64,000 nt of DNA, from contig JALGAS010000004.1 in NCBI GenBank assembly GCA_023078685.1, positions 4,526,001 to 4,590,000 of the forward strand, read 5' to 3'. The translations under genes and the position numbers were made by a program. This document shows positions 34,692 through 45,991 of this stretch, one piece after another; position 1 is the first letter of the stretch, and every line of letters starts with the position of its first letter. The DNA is from Neopestalotiopsis rosae. Taxonomy: Eukaryota; Ascomycota; Sordariomycetes; Amphisphaeriales; Sporocadaceae. The notes beneath the pieces are model-generated. The model was not told where the DNA came from. It saw nothing but the letters and a program-made list of their open reading frames with translations, and ran no database searches.

Positions 34692-36553
34692 AGTAGATAG
34701 AGAGAGGGTGAACTCACAGTCGCCGCTTTTGGTGACATACTCATAAGCTTCCATGCAACTTCTTCGACAGTTGTCCTTGCCTGAGCCCCTTGGTTTCCAG
34801 TCCAGGACATATCTATAGTACTGGAAATAATCCAGGTCGACTGGAGGGGTGCGACGACCCAATCGCGGGAGGTGATTGCCCTTAGCATCAACTGCCCAGT
34901 ACTGGCTCTGGTCGGGATGACTCTCGACGTCCTTGCAGAACTGCTCGGGGACCTTCCTCTTGTCGCCGTAGAAGGCATCAACACGCAGCGCCGTTGTTTT
35001 GTCCTCACACGATGGCTCCAGCTCAAGAGCCTTGTTGCTGTAGATGCCGCAGGTGACGACGAGTTTGCCCTCAGAGGACTGCTTGCAGGTCTTGTGCACG
35101 TTCTTGTACGCGTCGATGCAGGATGTTGTGCATGTAGACTTAGCTCCGGTGAACTTGAACTCGATTTGTGCTCCGCGAGGATATACATTGGCATTCTCCT
35201 TGACGTCATGCATGCCCACATCCGTGATGGTTTGCTTGAGGGCCGCGTTGGCGTCCTTGTCCACTGATTCGCAGAACTTCTCAGCTGCGTTCTCCAGCAT
35301 TTCGTCTACGAAGGGTTCTTGCTCCTTGCCGCTGACTGGTTTATCCTCCGGAGCCCATGGAGGAGAGTTATCGTCTTGGGGGGCAGAAAAGGTAACGTTC
35401 TATATACACGTGACTAGTCAGTCTGGTGCAAACGGGCGCCTTTGATCGACCACTTACGTATTGGAGGTAGTCGTCCCGTACCCACGCGCCGTGGGATTTG
35501 TCCGACGTTTCATCACATTCAAATATCGCGCTTTTCAGCATACTGCTGCATTCGATTTGGTCAATTGTACCCTTGCCGCTACACTCCTTGTTCGGCTTAT
35601 TGCCAATAGACAACCAGACTGGGCCCGGGAAAATATGATTAGCAATCGATCAGGCCCCTTGGTTGATTATTTTGGACACTTACAGAAATATGAGTCGTGG
35701 TCGTAGCGATGGTAAGAGATGGCGTCTTTACCGTCTTTGGATTCCAACTTTTTCCCGCCCATTGTCTTGCACCACTCGTCAATTTTAGAGTCAACGTCCG
35801 TCTTTGTTGCATCCAAGCCTAGATTCAGGCAGGTCGCTTCAACTTCGTAGATGCCGAGCTCAATGAAAATATCACTGAAATATTGGACTGTCTCTTGATC
35901 GGGCGGCAAATCGCTCTCCGGCTCGGTCAACTCACTACCGAAGAAGGCACCCACAGTCATGGTGGCGATCTCAGTACTAACCGTCGTCGACACTGTCCTC
36001 TGTGGTCCTGGTTCACCTTTTGTGGCGGCCGGGCATTTGCCTTGTTCATGCCTGTATGCGTTTCGTTAGTAGTTTATCCGGTACATACACCTCGCCGCCA
36101 AAAGAATATGGATCGGTCGAGTACTTACAAGACAACACCCGTAGGTTCCAATGTCCAGGATAATGTCTTTGTGCATTGTCGACGGGGTTTTGGTCGTTTA
36201 CATTCCTCATCCTCCTCCTCTTCTGTGAGGTCTGGATCCTCTATCACATCGGGAGGTATCACAGGGGTTGTCCCAGGCCCTACGGGTACCCGTAACCAAC
36301 CGTCAGGGAAAATTACAGTCGTATGATCCTCATCTGTCACAGTGGTCGTGCCCTTAAGGTCCGAGTACTTGGGGTCTTGCGTTGGAATGAAAGTCACGAC
36401 TGGGTGGCTTCCGGTTGTTGCGGAGACGACAAGCTGTGTTGCCTGTGTTTTGGTTGCGGTAGGGGTGTTGATGTTTTGGGGTGACGCCTGAGATTGCAAG
36501 ATGAGCGATGCGACAAACCTGAGTCCCAGAATTGCAACAGTAGTAGGGTATAT
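33923..36553 (-). pseudogene. Decayed gene for a secreted Cys-rich protein sharing the GH18 C-terminal module
   Basis: Six exons: complement(join(33923..33999,34056..34601,34718..35399,35458..35618,35684..36051,36129..36553)). Phases match at all five introns, giving about 750 codons. The N-terminus is a hydrophobic signal-like stretch (VAILGLRFVASLIL). An acidic, Pro-rich region follows, then several Cys-rich segments. The last exons repeat the C-terminal module of the GH18 pseudogene (CNDEKDFPGHYD, then CDNGGVGGWIQAGCLIY). Exon 5 has three stops: TAG 34543-34545, TGA 34411-34413 and TAG 34378-34380. No ATG precedes the signal region in frame; an ATA lies where a start would fit (36551-36553). 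Function unknown; secretion and a cell-wall-related role are inferred. Alternative: some stops could be bypassed by introns I did not find. Confidence 0.65.
34640..34688 (+). repeat. (TG)n microsatellite
   Basis: About 49 bp of almost uninterrupted TG dinucleotides inside intron 4 of the secreted-protein pseudogene. Read on the coding strand it is a CA repeat. Confidence 0.95.
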
Positions 36554-36631
36554 TGTTGCAAGATGAGAGATTTAAGGTAATTGTTAGGGTTGATAGGTTA
36601 AGTAGAGATATAGAAAGTGTGATTGACGCTG

Positions 36632-36706
36632 GCCTATGGATCCTTTGCCTACCAGCATCGTTGCCAAGGCACGCCCAATGCCACTTGCCGCCCCTGTCAC
36701 AAATTT
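36632..36706 (-). pseudogene. Short-chain dehydrogenase N-terminal remnant
   Basis: About 25 codons read KFVTGAASGIGRALATML, the Rossmann dinucleotide-binding TGxxxGIG motif of short-chain dehydrogenases. The frame has no start before it and loses SDR similarity just after it. No further SDR segments (YxxxK motif) are visible nearby. Confidence 0.45.
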
Positions 36707-37386
36707 TAGTCATTTGTAATTCTGCTAAATTCAATTTTCATGGATTCTTGGGACGTGCCTGTAACGTATGCCGTTTCCCCATCACAAGACATTGCGCAGT
36801 TGGATATGCTGACCAATAAGAGAGTCCGTGTTGGTGTTTTACTGCTGTCAGGGGGCAGAATGAAGAGGGTTCAGCCTTGTCAAATTTCGGGACAATTCAA
36901 GAGAGCAACTCTGTATTTGCAGCCTGCGGCAGTTGGTGAGCCGTGACACGTATAATGGATTATGATTTTGGGAGCAGCCATTACCGAGGTCTGTGCGCCG
37001 TGCATGAAGGGTCACAACTCGTCAGTTGCGATAGCCTCGGGACAATAACAATGGCTAATCAATCAGCCGATCAACCTTTACTTTCGGGTTTGCATCAGGC
37101 TTCTCCATAGTGAGTGGAATGACGTAAATGAATAATTACGCGTTTGAAATCAGTTAATTTGCCGACGTCGAGGATAATTTGAATAGGTGAAGAGACAATG
37201 CTGCCAATTTACAGAACTACCTTAGATACCTTGAGTATCTGTTGGCGGCCGAATCAACTGGGCAATGAAATAGCCTGTGCAGGGGTCATTGGTTTGGGCG
37301 AGTTATGTCGCTACAAATTTGATGCGGGGAAGATTTCTGATACTCTCTTTTCATAGTACGACTATTGCCAAGACAACAGAGCGATA
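36707..37386. other. Intergenic sequence upstream of a reductase gene
   Basis: About 680 bp without a supported gene. It is the presumed promoter region of the downstream reductase. Confidence 0.35.
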
Positions 37387-38713
37387 ATGAGTCGCAACAG
37401 TATTGCACACGTTCAGCATGCATTTCGATCGCCGCACACGGCACTATCATATACTCGCAATCCATCCAGACCCATTGGACATGTTGCTGAGAAACAGCAT
37501 CATCAGGTCATGAAGGCCGTAGTCATCGATGGGCAAAGAGTTCGTGTCTGTCGCGATCGTGCTTATCCAAAGCTACGAAGCGATCAAGTACTCGTCAAGC
37601 CTGTAGCAGTTGCCCTCAACCCCACGGACTGGAAGCACGTCCGGTACGGTCGCGCAAAAGATGGGTGCATTGTTGGTTGCGATTATGCCGGCATCGTAGA
37701 GGCTGTTGGTACCGCCGTAACCAGGGATTGGCAGCCGGGAGACCGCATCTTTGGATGCAGCCACGGGGCCAATTTTGTAAACCCCGATGATGGGGTCTTT
37801 TCGGAGAGGGCAGCCGTTATAGGCGATCTCCAGATGCGAATCCCCGAAAGTATGAGCTTTGAGCAAGCCGCTACACTTGGGCTTGGGCTCATTACCGTGG
37901 GCCAGGGATTATTCCAACAAGCATTGAAGTTGGATCTCCCTTCAGCAACAGGAGAAACCTCCGAAAAAGACACTCATGTTCTCATATACGGTGGTGGGTC
38001 TTCGACCGCGACTTTAGGCATTCAACTTGCAAAACTGTGAGCTACTTTAGTTGTCCTTTTTCAAATCAGGATTGACACCAAGGAACTCAAAACACTAATA
38101 CTTGTCTAGAGCGGGCTATAAGGTCATGACGACATGCAAAGCCGATCGGTTTGACTACGTCAAGAGTCTCGGGGCCGAGTTTGCCGTGGACTACACCGAG
38201 GAAGATGCAGCGGAAAGGATACGCGAACATTCCAACAACCAGCTTAGACATGTCTGGGATACCATAAGCAACGAACAATCGGCCAGCTTCTGCGCCAATG
38301 CTCTTTCAACATCACCGTCGCCTGAGCTGCTATACGGGACTCTGAACCCCATGCAGAACCCACGCCAGGATGTGAATACAACAAACACCATTGTGTATAC
38401 AGCCTTTGGCAGAGAGTTCCGATTTGGGCAACAAGAAATATCCCGCAAGCCCGAAGACTATGACTTTGCAGAATCATTTCTCGTACTGGCCGAGAAGATA
38501 TTATCACAAGTGAGTTACAACCCTGAGAATACAAGAAGCTTCATCCCAAGGTCTCTATCCAAGGTTGCTGACACCGAGTCATAGGGTCTACTGAAGCCGC
38601 ATATACACGACACACAAGAGGGTGGTTTGGAGGGAATTGTTAAAGGCTTGCAAATGCTGGAAACAGGCCATACATCAAAAGGCAAATTAGTTTATAGAAT
38701 CGATAATGACTAG
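37387..38713 (+). CDS. Medium-chain reductase, trans-acting enoyl reductase type
   Basis: CDS join(37387..38036,38110..38509,38585..38713), 392 aa. A second ATG at 37510 gives MKAVVIDG and a 351-aa protein, matching the usual family start, so the first 41 residues may be untranslated. Members of this zinc-free alcohol-dehydrogenase group reduce enoyl or quinone substrates with NADPH, and some work in trans with polyketide synthases (LovC-like). Seen: ALNPTDWKHV near the N-terminus, GCDYAGIVEAVG, the cofactor region YGGGSSTATLGIQLAKL, and a C-terminal GKLVYRI. The typical zinc ligands of true alcohol dehydrogenases are absent. No polyketide synthase is within the window, so its pathway is unknown. 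Confidence 0.85.
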
Positions 38714-39502
38714 AAATAGCATCTGATAGAATGGAATAAATGAGATTGGCATGACAAAGTATTAATACAAGTCTCGAGTACGGGAAACATTTGGTACGAT
38801 TTTGAAAAAATGCAATTATCTCCTTGGTGGTTCCCACGCGTGCAACACGATACGATCGTATTCATCAGGCACACAACGACCTGCGTGATATTGTGTTGAT
38901 TAGCCACATTCACTTTGCAAGACAAAATGTAAAATATTGAGTGCAGCCAGGCCTGTCTCAAACATAAGCACCTAGCTACAGTAGGTACATAAATGATTGA
39001 ATTGGAAATAGCACTAGTCTTGGGCGGTTTTGGCTGCAAACAAACTCGACAGTTAGCGCTTACTTACATTGACGCTAGTGCTTTGGGCTGCTGTACCTGC
39101 GCTGAAGCACGACACACAATTTCCAGATGGTTTCATGATTGTTGCTTCTTTCAAAGTTTACATCCCCAGTCACTCACGATCAATTGCTTGATGCGAGCCG
39201 CACTCGAGAGATTTAATCTGGAAAATCGCATTCCATTGGTCCCACAGACGTAAATTATCGTGGGGCTGAACGACTGCTGGAACTACTGCTAAGCGAGCCG
39301 CATAGAAAGCAACTCGACATACCGTGTTTGTGCTACCCACCTCGCTATTGCGGACCTGGACGAGCTTGACTGACAGAAGGCCCCTCAAGATCGACAGGTC
39401 GGAATCCCATATTACTGGCACACGGAAACCCTGGCATGCCTGTTCATTGACTCTTGTATTTTCACATCAACCTGTCACTCTCTTTATCGTCGACTCCCGA
39501 AA
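38714..39502. other. Intergenic sequence
   Basis: About 790 bp between the reductase and the DUF985 gene. No supported gene. Confidence 0.35.
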
Positions 39503-40139
39503 ATGCTGCTGTATAACGTCTACGCAGCCACTGCAGCAGTGCTGCTCGTCAGTCTCTCGGGCGCAGCAGCGCAGTCACAGTCGCGCAGCAGTGGTGCGAT
39601 TGATCAGCGCAGCGCACAAGACGTCGTCCAGCAGCTGCAGCTGACGCCCAACCCGGAAAAGGGTTATTACATACAGACCTTTGAAGATCCCGCCCGCGTC
39701 AGCAACACCAACAACAACCGCTCCGTCAGCACCGCCATCTACTACCTCCTCGAAGGGTCGGCGGGCCAGTCCGTGTGGCACCGCCTGCTCGACGCCGCCG
39801 AGGTGTGGCACTTTTACGCGGGCGCGCCGCTCACATTGTCCCTGTCGCTCGACGACGGCAGTCCCACCGTCGTACACGTCCTTGGGCCCGACATCTTTTG
39901 CGTTCAGCGGCCACAGGTTGTCATTCCCACGGGCACGTGGCAGAGCGCGCGTTCCCTTGGTTCTTGGACTCTGGTGGGAACTACAGGTAAGATGCGCACC
40001 CTGTGGTTATCGCATGCCGTGCATGTGGAAGGCTAATGAAAACGCATCAGTTGCACCCGGCTTCATTGAGAATGGAACAGTGCTCGCAGACCCTGGCTGG
40101 CAGCCGAGGGGGGTTGATAATTTCACCATGGCAGAATAA
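39503..40139 (+). CDS. Secreted DUF985 (cupin_5) protein
   Basis: CDS join(39503..39986,40051..40139), 190 aa. The intron GTAAGA...ATCAG joins VGTT to APGFIENG in frame. The first about 23 residues form a good signal peptide (LYNVYAATAAVLLVSLSG, then AAAQ). The rest is the DUF985 cupin fold: LTPNPEKGYY, RSVSTAIYYLLE, the metal-site region SVWHRLLDAAEVWHFYAG, a PQVVIPTGTWQSA strand and a closing TLVGTTVAPGF. Bacterial and fungal homologs are small single-domain cupins whose substrate is mostly unknown. An added signal peptide is less usual for this family and suggests an extracellular or secretory-pathway role. Sequence here is visibly GC-rich compared with its flanks. Confidence 0.85.
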
Positions 40140-40273
40140 CATTGTCTCGACTGATGCGTATGGCGAAACAGAAGATAATTAGGTAGTGCACTATTTCCAA
40201 GCAATGTATGGATGCGACCAGGCCCAAATACCCCGACCCAGCACTTGTGATCAAAATGTTGTGATCAGAATGT

Positions 40274-41454
40274 TCATCGCGACGGAACTAAGATTGGCGC
40301 CTGACTTCCTCTACTATGCAACCTGAATTCGTGTTCGCCGCTCCACTGACCCAGCTCCAGCGGTGGATGTTCGACAGGGTTCGGGTTTAAAGGTGGCCTC
40401 TTGTGCCAGATTCTGGTCTGTCTCCCGCCACCCTTGGCGGCGCTATTGTTACTCCCACTGCCGGTCCTCATGTACGAGTCGCCGTGAGCCCGCCTCTGGA
40501 CGTTGTTGATGAGGCGGTTCAGAATGACGAATTCGGCCTTGAGCTTGATCCCGTAGACGCACGGCTTGAAGGCGCCCTGGACGTAGAACAGATCGGCGCA
40601 TTGTATTCCCAGCAGGCTAATGTCGAGAGCGATGATGAGGATATTGGTCCAGATGAGCTGGCGCAGCAAGCTCTTTTGCTCGTTGCTTTGGGTGTCCTGG
40701 GTGCCTCGGGATGGGATGGACCATGACCGCTCGAGGAGAGGAGATGCATCGTGAAGGTACTTGCGCGTCTGGTAAATGTACAAGATGCTCAGCGCGGTCT
40801 CTTGTACGAAAAAAACCACTAGTTGGACGCGGTCCCATATGAGGTTGAATGAGACGAGTCCGGGATTGACCCTCGTAGATTGCTCAGTGCCATGTAGTGT
40901 TAGAAGCAAGCATTGCGTCACATTCTCACACTCGGACGGAAATACACATACGGCCAAAATGCCAATCACAATCGTCGGTATCGAGAATGCGACCGAGTTG
41001 AAGATGAGGATCAGCCTGATTGCCCGCAGCACCTTTGCCTCGCGCAGGAGCAGGTGCAGCCTCGAGTAGAGCACCCAGCCCTGCGGGACCACCATGATCA
41101 ACCACGTCAGGTAGATCATGGTGATGGAGGGAATGACGTTCGTCCATATCCCGTAGTCGGCGAGGATGATGAAGACTGGTTGCAAAATCACGCCCCAGGA
41201 TGTGAGCGCGCACGACCAAAAGTAGAGTCCTCGTCGCCGTTTGAATAGGAGGAGAAGAGACAGATTGACCTCAACTCCGATGTACCACTGTGGGTTCCAA
41301 TAGTCAGTGATGTCTCGTCAAGGCTTCATAGTATATGGCATGTCTCTCCACTCTTGAGTACATAGGTAGTTAGTATGACGGGAAAGCTCACCGAGATGCC
41401 GATGAAAGCGGCCATCGTCATGGACGTCGGGAGGTCCACATTGATGTCGCCCAT
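40274..41454 (-). CDS. Polytopic (about seven-helix) fungal membrane protein
   Basis: CDS complement(join(40274..41287,41392..41454)), 358 aa. Exon 1 encodes MGDINVDLPTSMTMAAFIGI, and the 104-bp intron ends CCCACAG before WYIGVEVNLSLLLLF. Seven or so hydrophobic helices can be counted over the first about 250 residues, including FKRRRGLYFWSCALTSWG, VIPSITMIYLTWLIMVV and QLIWTNILIIALDISLLGI. A Ser/Gly/Arg-rich cytosolic tail follows. The layout matches a fungal membrane family that I believe is catalogued as DUF7703, with unknown function and a receptor-like topology. Calling it a GPCR would go beyond the evidence. Confidence 0.75.
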
Positions 41455-42424
41455 CCTGGCCTGATGGTCGCGAAAAGCGCAAAGTCTGAATATCGAAGAT
41501 GTTGAATGTCGGTTTAGTGGAAATGGGCAGCAGCGAGCGATGGCAACGGATGAAGGCGTGAAATCACTCCTCTTCGTTTCCTTCTTTCCCCCCACCCCTT
41601 CTTGTCGCACCCGCGTATTGGGAGGAAAAAGTTCCAAGGTGAGACAATGTCAGCTTGGTGTAACATCATCGGGCGCGCTCCCAGGTGGACGGTCTCGCCA
41701 TGAATCCAAGGTTTTAAGACAGGTACGGGCGGGTGTGGCGGGGGTCCAGGTCAGCTGTGGTGCATCATCGTTGCTTTTCTTTGCATGTGCTCATTTGTGT
41801 CGCAATGCTAGGCACTTTAATAATTTTCAGCTCCCAGATTACAAGAGTGTCTCAATATTGTCGTTGATGCGAAAAATCGATTGATTGACTGATCGATTCT
41901 TGGTTTTTCCAGCATCTCAATCTTCACTTATGCGGCTTCAAACGCTTTGAGGCTTGAACCTCCGCTTCTTAGGCCTTTCTTATATCGGAAACGAGTACGG
42001 GGTGGCTTTTATAAGTTTAAGGGTCCTGAGAGCTGGCCACCTGTGGCTGCGGGCCGGCCTACACCAAAGTCTCACCTACCCAGTCCAGTATAACCTAACA
42101 ATTTCCCAAAACGGAACTTGATTGGAGCGGATAATGAGAATCCGGAAATATTATCGGCTGACCAGGAATACTCAAAATCAGTCAATGCCCTGGTGGATGA
42201 GACTCGTCATATTACAAACGTGTATATGTTGCTTCTCGATGATGATGAATAAACATATACTGGCATTGCGCGACGACAGCCTATTTCATGATTCTCGCCC
42301 GACATTACTCAATATGGTTCCTAGCATTGACTCGAAAACATTCCTCGATTCGAACGAGGTCACTACTGTCTCATCCACCCAGTTCGATTTACCACAGACT
42401 TCAGATGCTGCTAAAATAAAAACA
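41455..42424. other. Intergenic sequence
   Basis: About 970 bp between the membrane-protein 5' end and the 3' end of the PAN/Apple gene. A plus-strand frame at 42122-42505 overlaps the PAN gene and shows no domain, so it is not called. Confidence 0.35.
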
Positions 42425-44520
42425 TCAAGCACCGGCGGCGCTAGCAAGTGCCATGGCCAAGCTACTCTGAACCTTGATCAACGCATCACTGTCTCCCCGC
42501 TGTGAGATGGACCCAGCACTGCCATCAGCCTGTGTCCCGCGGTGGTGATAGCAGATCTTTGTGTCGGGGAAGTAATTGACGCCCTCGCAGTCGCTCCTAG
42601 CCGAACACAAGCTCACGCACTTCTCCATGCTCGGTGCCGTCACCTGCGTGTAGGTGCTGGAGATGGCGTGCTGACAGGCGATCTGATAATCGACGCCGTC
42701 GACGGTGGCGGCCCGGCCCTGGTCGTCGGGGCACGAGTAGTTCTTCAGCTTGAGTGCTTTCGCGTTTTCGTCGTCGCAGCTGGTCGCATTGTGGCAGCCG
42801 GCGCAGGCGCCCGAGCATCCGGCCGAGTGCGCGCTCATGAAAGCCGGGGCCGATATGGTCGGGTGCTTGGAGTTGGTGCTCATGTAGCAGTTGCGCGACT
42901 TGGCCTCGTAGTCGACGCTGATGCAGGCCGGGGTCGCGCCGCACGCCTTCATGCACGCCGGGAAGGACGAGTAGCGGTCTGGTACCTGCTTGAGGTAGGC
43001 GGTGCCGTGGCGCCTCTGGCAGGAGATGATGAAGTTCTGTCGCGGAGGGTCGCGGATCAGTACGGAGTCGACGCAGACAATAAATCCTCTGGAGTTGAAG
43101 AACTTACCTCTCCACTTGGGCCCGCAAATATTTGTCCATCAGCCTCGGGACACTCGCTTGCGCAGCGCCGGGATCCAAAATGATCTGCTTGTACTGTTGG
43201 GGGGTTGGTGGCAAAGAGATGATGGACGCCGGGCACGTGAGCTGTCGAGTATCCTCCTGGGCCGTACAGCTTACAGTTATGTGCAATGGCGGTGGTATCA
43301 AATGATACACTGTGAAATCTTAGTCATCCCTGTACATTACCAGTATTTGGCATCATGGCTTTCGTACCTGAGGCAGTCCTTTGCGGTCGTGCATTGATTG
43401 ACACACTCTTCATGAGACTTTGCCTTGAGGATATCTTTGATGACGGCCCCACTGGAATCGGAACAGCACTGGATATAATACCACGAGCCATCTTTCCCTT
43501 CGTAGAGCTTTCCGTCGTCTTTTATCACTTAGCCAATTACCATAAAGTAGTGAACGTTATGTTTACTTACTGTCAGGGCATGATAGGTCTTTAGTCTGCT
43601 CAGGATTGTTAATTGCCGCCAATGGACGCGGCTTGTTGGGGCACTTCTTTGGGACCCAGAGGTGATAACCGGCAGTCGGCGTGGCGACCGAGTCTGGCTC
43701 AAGCTCGCACTTATTTGTGGCAATGTGAAATTCCGCAGAGCCACATTGAGGATCTTGGGCACACAAGTCCATGCAGGCTTTGAGGGAAGCAATCGGCTCC
43801 GTGCGATATCCCAGATGGTGGTTTCCATGGTTGCAGAGCAGCTCCCATGTTTTTCCTTGCCTGCCATACGTTAGTCATGCATGCGGCAACGAAAAGTAAC
43901 AGGAATTTCAAGGGCTTACACTGTATAGGTCTTTTCATGATCTTTGTTGTTGGTGCAGTCATATGACGGAAGATTACCTGGTGGCGTCGAAGGAGGGTCG
44001 CCATCACCAGGCATGACGATCTGGTAGTCATCACCTCCAGGCATCTTGCCGTCGTCGGGGGTTACAGGTACTTGTGGTGCAACCGGAGCATCGCGATCGT
44101 AGACAAACGAGAAAATGGCACCATATTTCGCCACAAGGGGTAGCAGTGCTCCCTCCTTGATTGAACTCGGCTTGGATCGCAGGGCACATGATCCTCGCGA
44201 GGCACTATAAAGGGCGTGGCCACACTCTGGATCTTTGGCACAGAGAGCAAGACAATCCTCGATCGTTGGTATTCCGCTCTTGTAAGCTTGCCCCAGATTG
44301 GTTTTGGGGTCCATGTCGCTATTGCAATAAAGGCGGTAAATCCTCCCATTCCTGGATTTGTCAAGACACGTTAGCATGGATCCCATTGTACAGGTTCGGG
44401 TACTTACACCGTGGTTTCAATCTTTTTGTGGTCCTCCTGCTTATCACACTCGTAGGCAGTGACGGGGCTCAGAACGGAGGCTAACGCCATCCATCCCAAG
44501 GCAGAACGAAGAGCATGCAT
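42425..44520 (-). CDS. Secreted protein with about five PAN/Apple-like modules
   Basis: CDS complement(join(42425..43036,43108..43309,43368..43518,43571..43860,43920..44351,44408..44520)), 599 aa. Every intron has GT...AG ends and the phases agree. It starts with a signal peptide (LRSALGWMALASVLSPVTA) and then repeats a Cys pattern. Typical modules are LYCNSD...CLALCAKDPECGHALY, LLCNHG...CMDLCAQDPQCGSAEF, YIQCC...CVNQCTTAKDCL, ISCQRR...CMKACGATPACISVDY, and IACQHA...CVSLCSARSDCEGVNY. These match PAN/Apple modules, which bind carbohydrate or protein. Modules are joined by Pro/Asp-rich linkers. No enzymatic domain or membrane anchor is seen. Likely an extracellular binding protein; in plant- or insect-associated fungi such proteins can be effectors, but that is inference. 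Confidence 0.83.
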
Positions 44521-45739
44521 TGAAATAAAGGCGTGCTGGTCTGGAAGATGAGAAACTCTTTCTGGTATGTGATGTGAATGTTGCTATTCATCGTCTTGGA
44601 CAACAGGTCTGAAAGAGGGCCAGGTCTAATTATATATACAATGCAATTTAGCTTGCCATAGAAGAAGTCCAGCAATTGATAGTGTATTCCACATGAGTCG
44701 GCCTTGAGGTGCTTGTACCCACGACAAGACTAAAGTCGTGGCATTTGATTTTAGCTTCCAGCCCTGAAAGCGAAGTTGTAGTTCCCGTAATTCCCATCGG
44801 CACAACCTTGGTAGGCGAACTAAAAGTGGGTTTAGTCAAGGCCCTCCGGACTAAATCAAGGATTTTGGGATTTTGTTTATTTCCAGCATTGAGGCTACTC
44901 AAATCAGATTATCTGAATTACGAATCGTGATATCGGTCTTGGCAAAGTCTGATGTCACCAGAAAATCACAAAGACATGAGTCAAATTCATCTATACCAAG
45001 AATACTCATTTCTTTTCACATGTAGTGGCCAGAAATTCAACCTGTTGTGTCATTATTCAGCTGTCTTTGACTTTTAAAGGCAACATCAGAGTTTGAGTGC
45101 GGTGCAGCTTGAAAGGATGGAAATAGTCACGACTTGTGTTGTGTATAGCGGTTAGGTGAACACGACCTTGTGAATTTTTTCTAGTCTTTTATGTCGTCTC
45201 TATACTTCATTCTCGCATTCCTACATGTTCGTGTTTAATCACATGTTGCGTCTATGTGGATGATCTAAGCACAGGTTCTTACTTGTATAGTTTACGTTCT
45301 TAGAGGCGGCGCATGAGATTACATCGTGATTAGATGAATACTGCAACTGCCAAGACTAGTCCATTATGCAGCCATAGGCAAGTAATGACTCACCACTCTT
45401 GTGTAAAGCAAAGAGTATCAAGTTTAGTCGCGCCGTCTCATGTCAGCGACCCATGTATAGCAACCAAGTCCACGATCTACCAAGATTAGTGAGACCAGGA
45501 GCCTTGGTACCAGTACCCTCTGTCCCATATGGCTTGCCCGAAAGCTTGTATCGAATGGCGGTCTTCGTAGCCCCAACATGCCTCAAATTTTGAGGAGCAA
45601 TACTTTGGTATATATGTGGGTGATAAGCACATATTGGGGACATCTTTCTTGTTTTCTTCGCTCCGACTCTTGGCTTATGTCCCAACACCTCACAATATAT
45701 CTCAAGCTTGTCTGTGAAAACCCTTACGGCTCCGTTGCC
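44521..45739. other. Intergenic sequence
   Basis: About 1.2 kb between the PAN/Apple gene and a small secreted-protein gene. No supported gene. Confidence 0.35.
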
Positions 45740-45991
45740 ATGAAGTTCATTAAAAGCATCGCCACAATGGCCCTTTTGGCTACTCAAGCTGACGCTTTCT
45801 TTTTCTTCCCCTTGTTCCTTCCTCTACCTCTCGTCATCGTGAAAGGGCCGCCTCCAGCACCCCCCGGTTGTCCGGCTTGCGTCTCTTGCCCACCACCTCC
45901 AGCGTGTTATAAGACACAGGCCGAACTCAACAAGGAGCAACAATCTTGTCAGGCAATGGGAACATTTACGTATCAGTGCGGCTGCGTGTAA
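45740..45991 (+). CDS. Small secreted cysteine-rich protein, 83 aa
   Basis: Single exon. A signal peptide (MKFIKSIATMALLATQADA) is followed by a hydrophobic Phe/Pro/Leu-rich segment (FFFFPLFLPLPLVIV) and a Pro-rich region with CPACVSCPPPPAC. The C-terminus QSCQAMGTFTYQCGCV brings the mature cysteine count to about seven. I do not recognise a family. Size, secretion and Cys content fit a surface or effector-like protein. The 46,000-48,600 region beyond it has no genes, and the next gene is another secreted PAN protein. Confidence 0.65.
   Translation: MKFIKSIATMALLATQADAFFFFPLFLPLPLVIVKGPPPAPPGCPACVSCPPPPACYKTQAELNKEQQSCQAMGTFTYQCGCV

Noticed and set aside
40274..41454. Calling the polytopic membrane protein a GPCR (Pth11-like)
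   Set aside because: It has about seven hydrophobic helices but no CFEM domain or recognisable GPCR motif; topology alone is insufficient.
42122..42505. Plus-strand 127-codon frame
   Set aside because: It overlaps the 3' exon of the PAN/Apple gene on the other strand, and has no signal peptide or domain.
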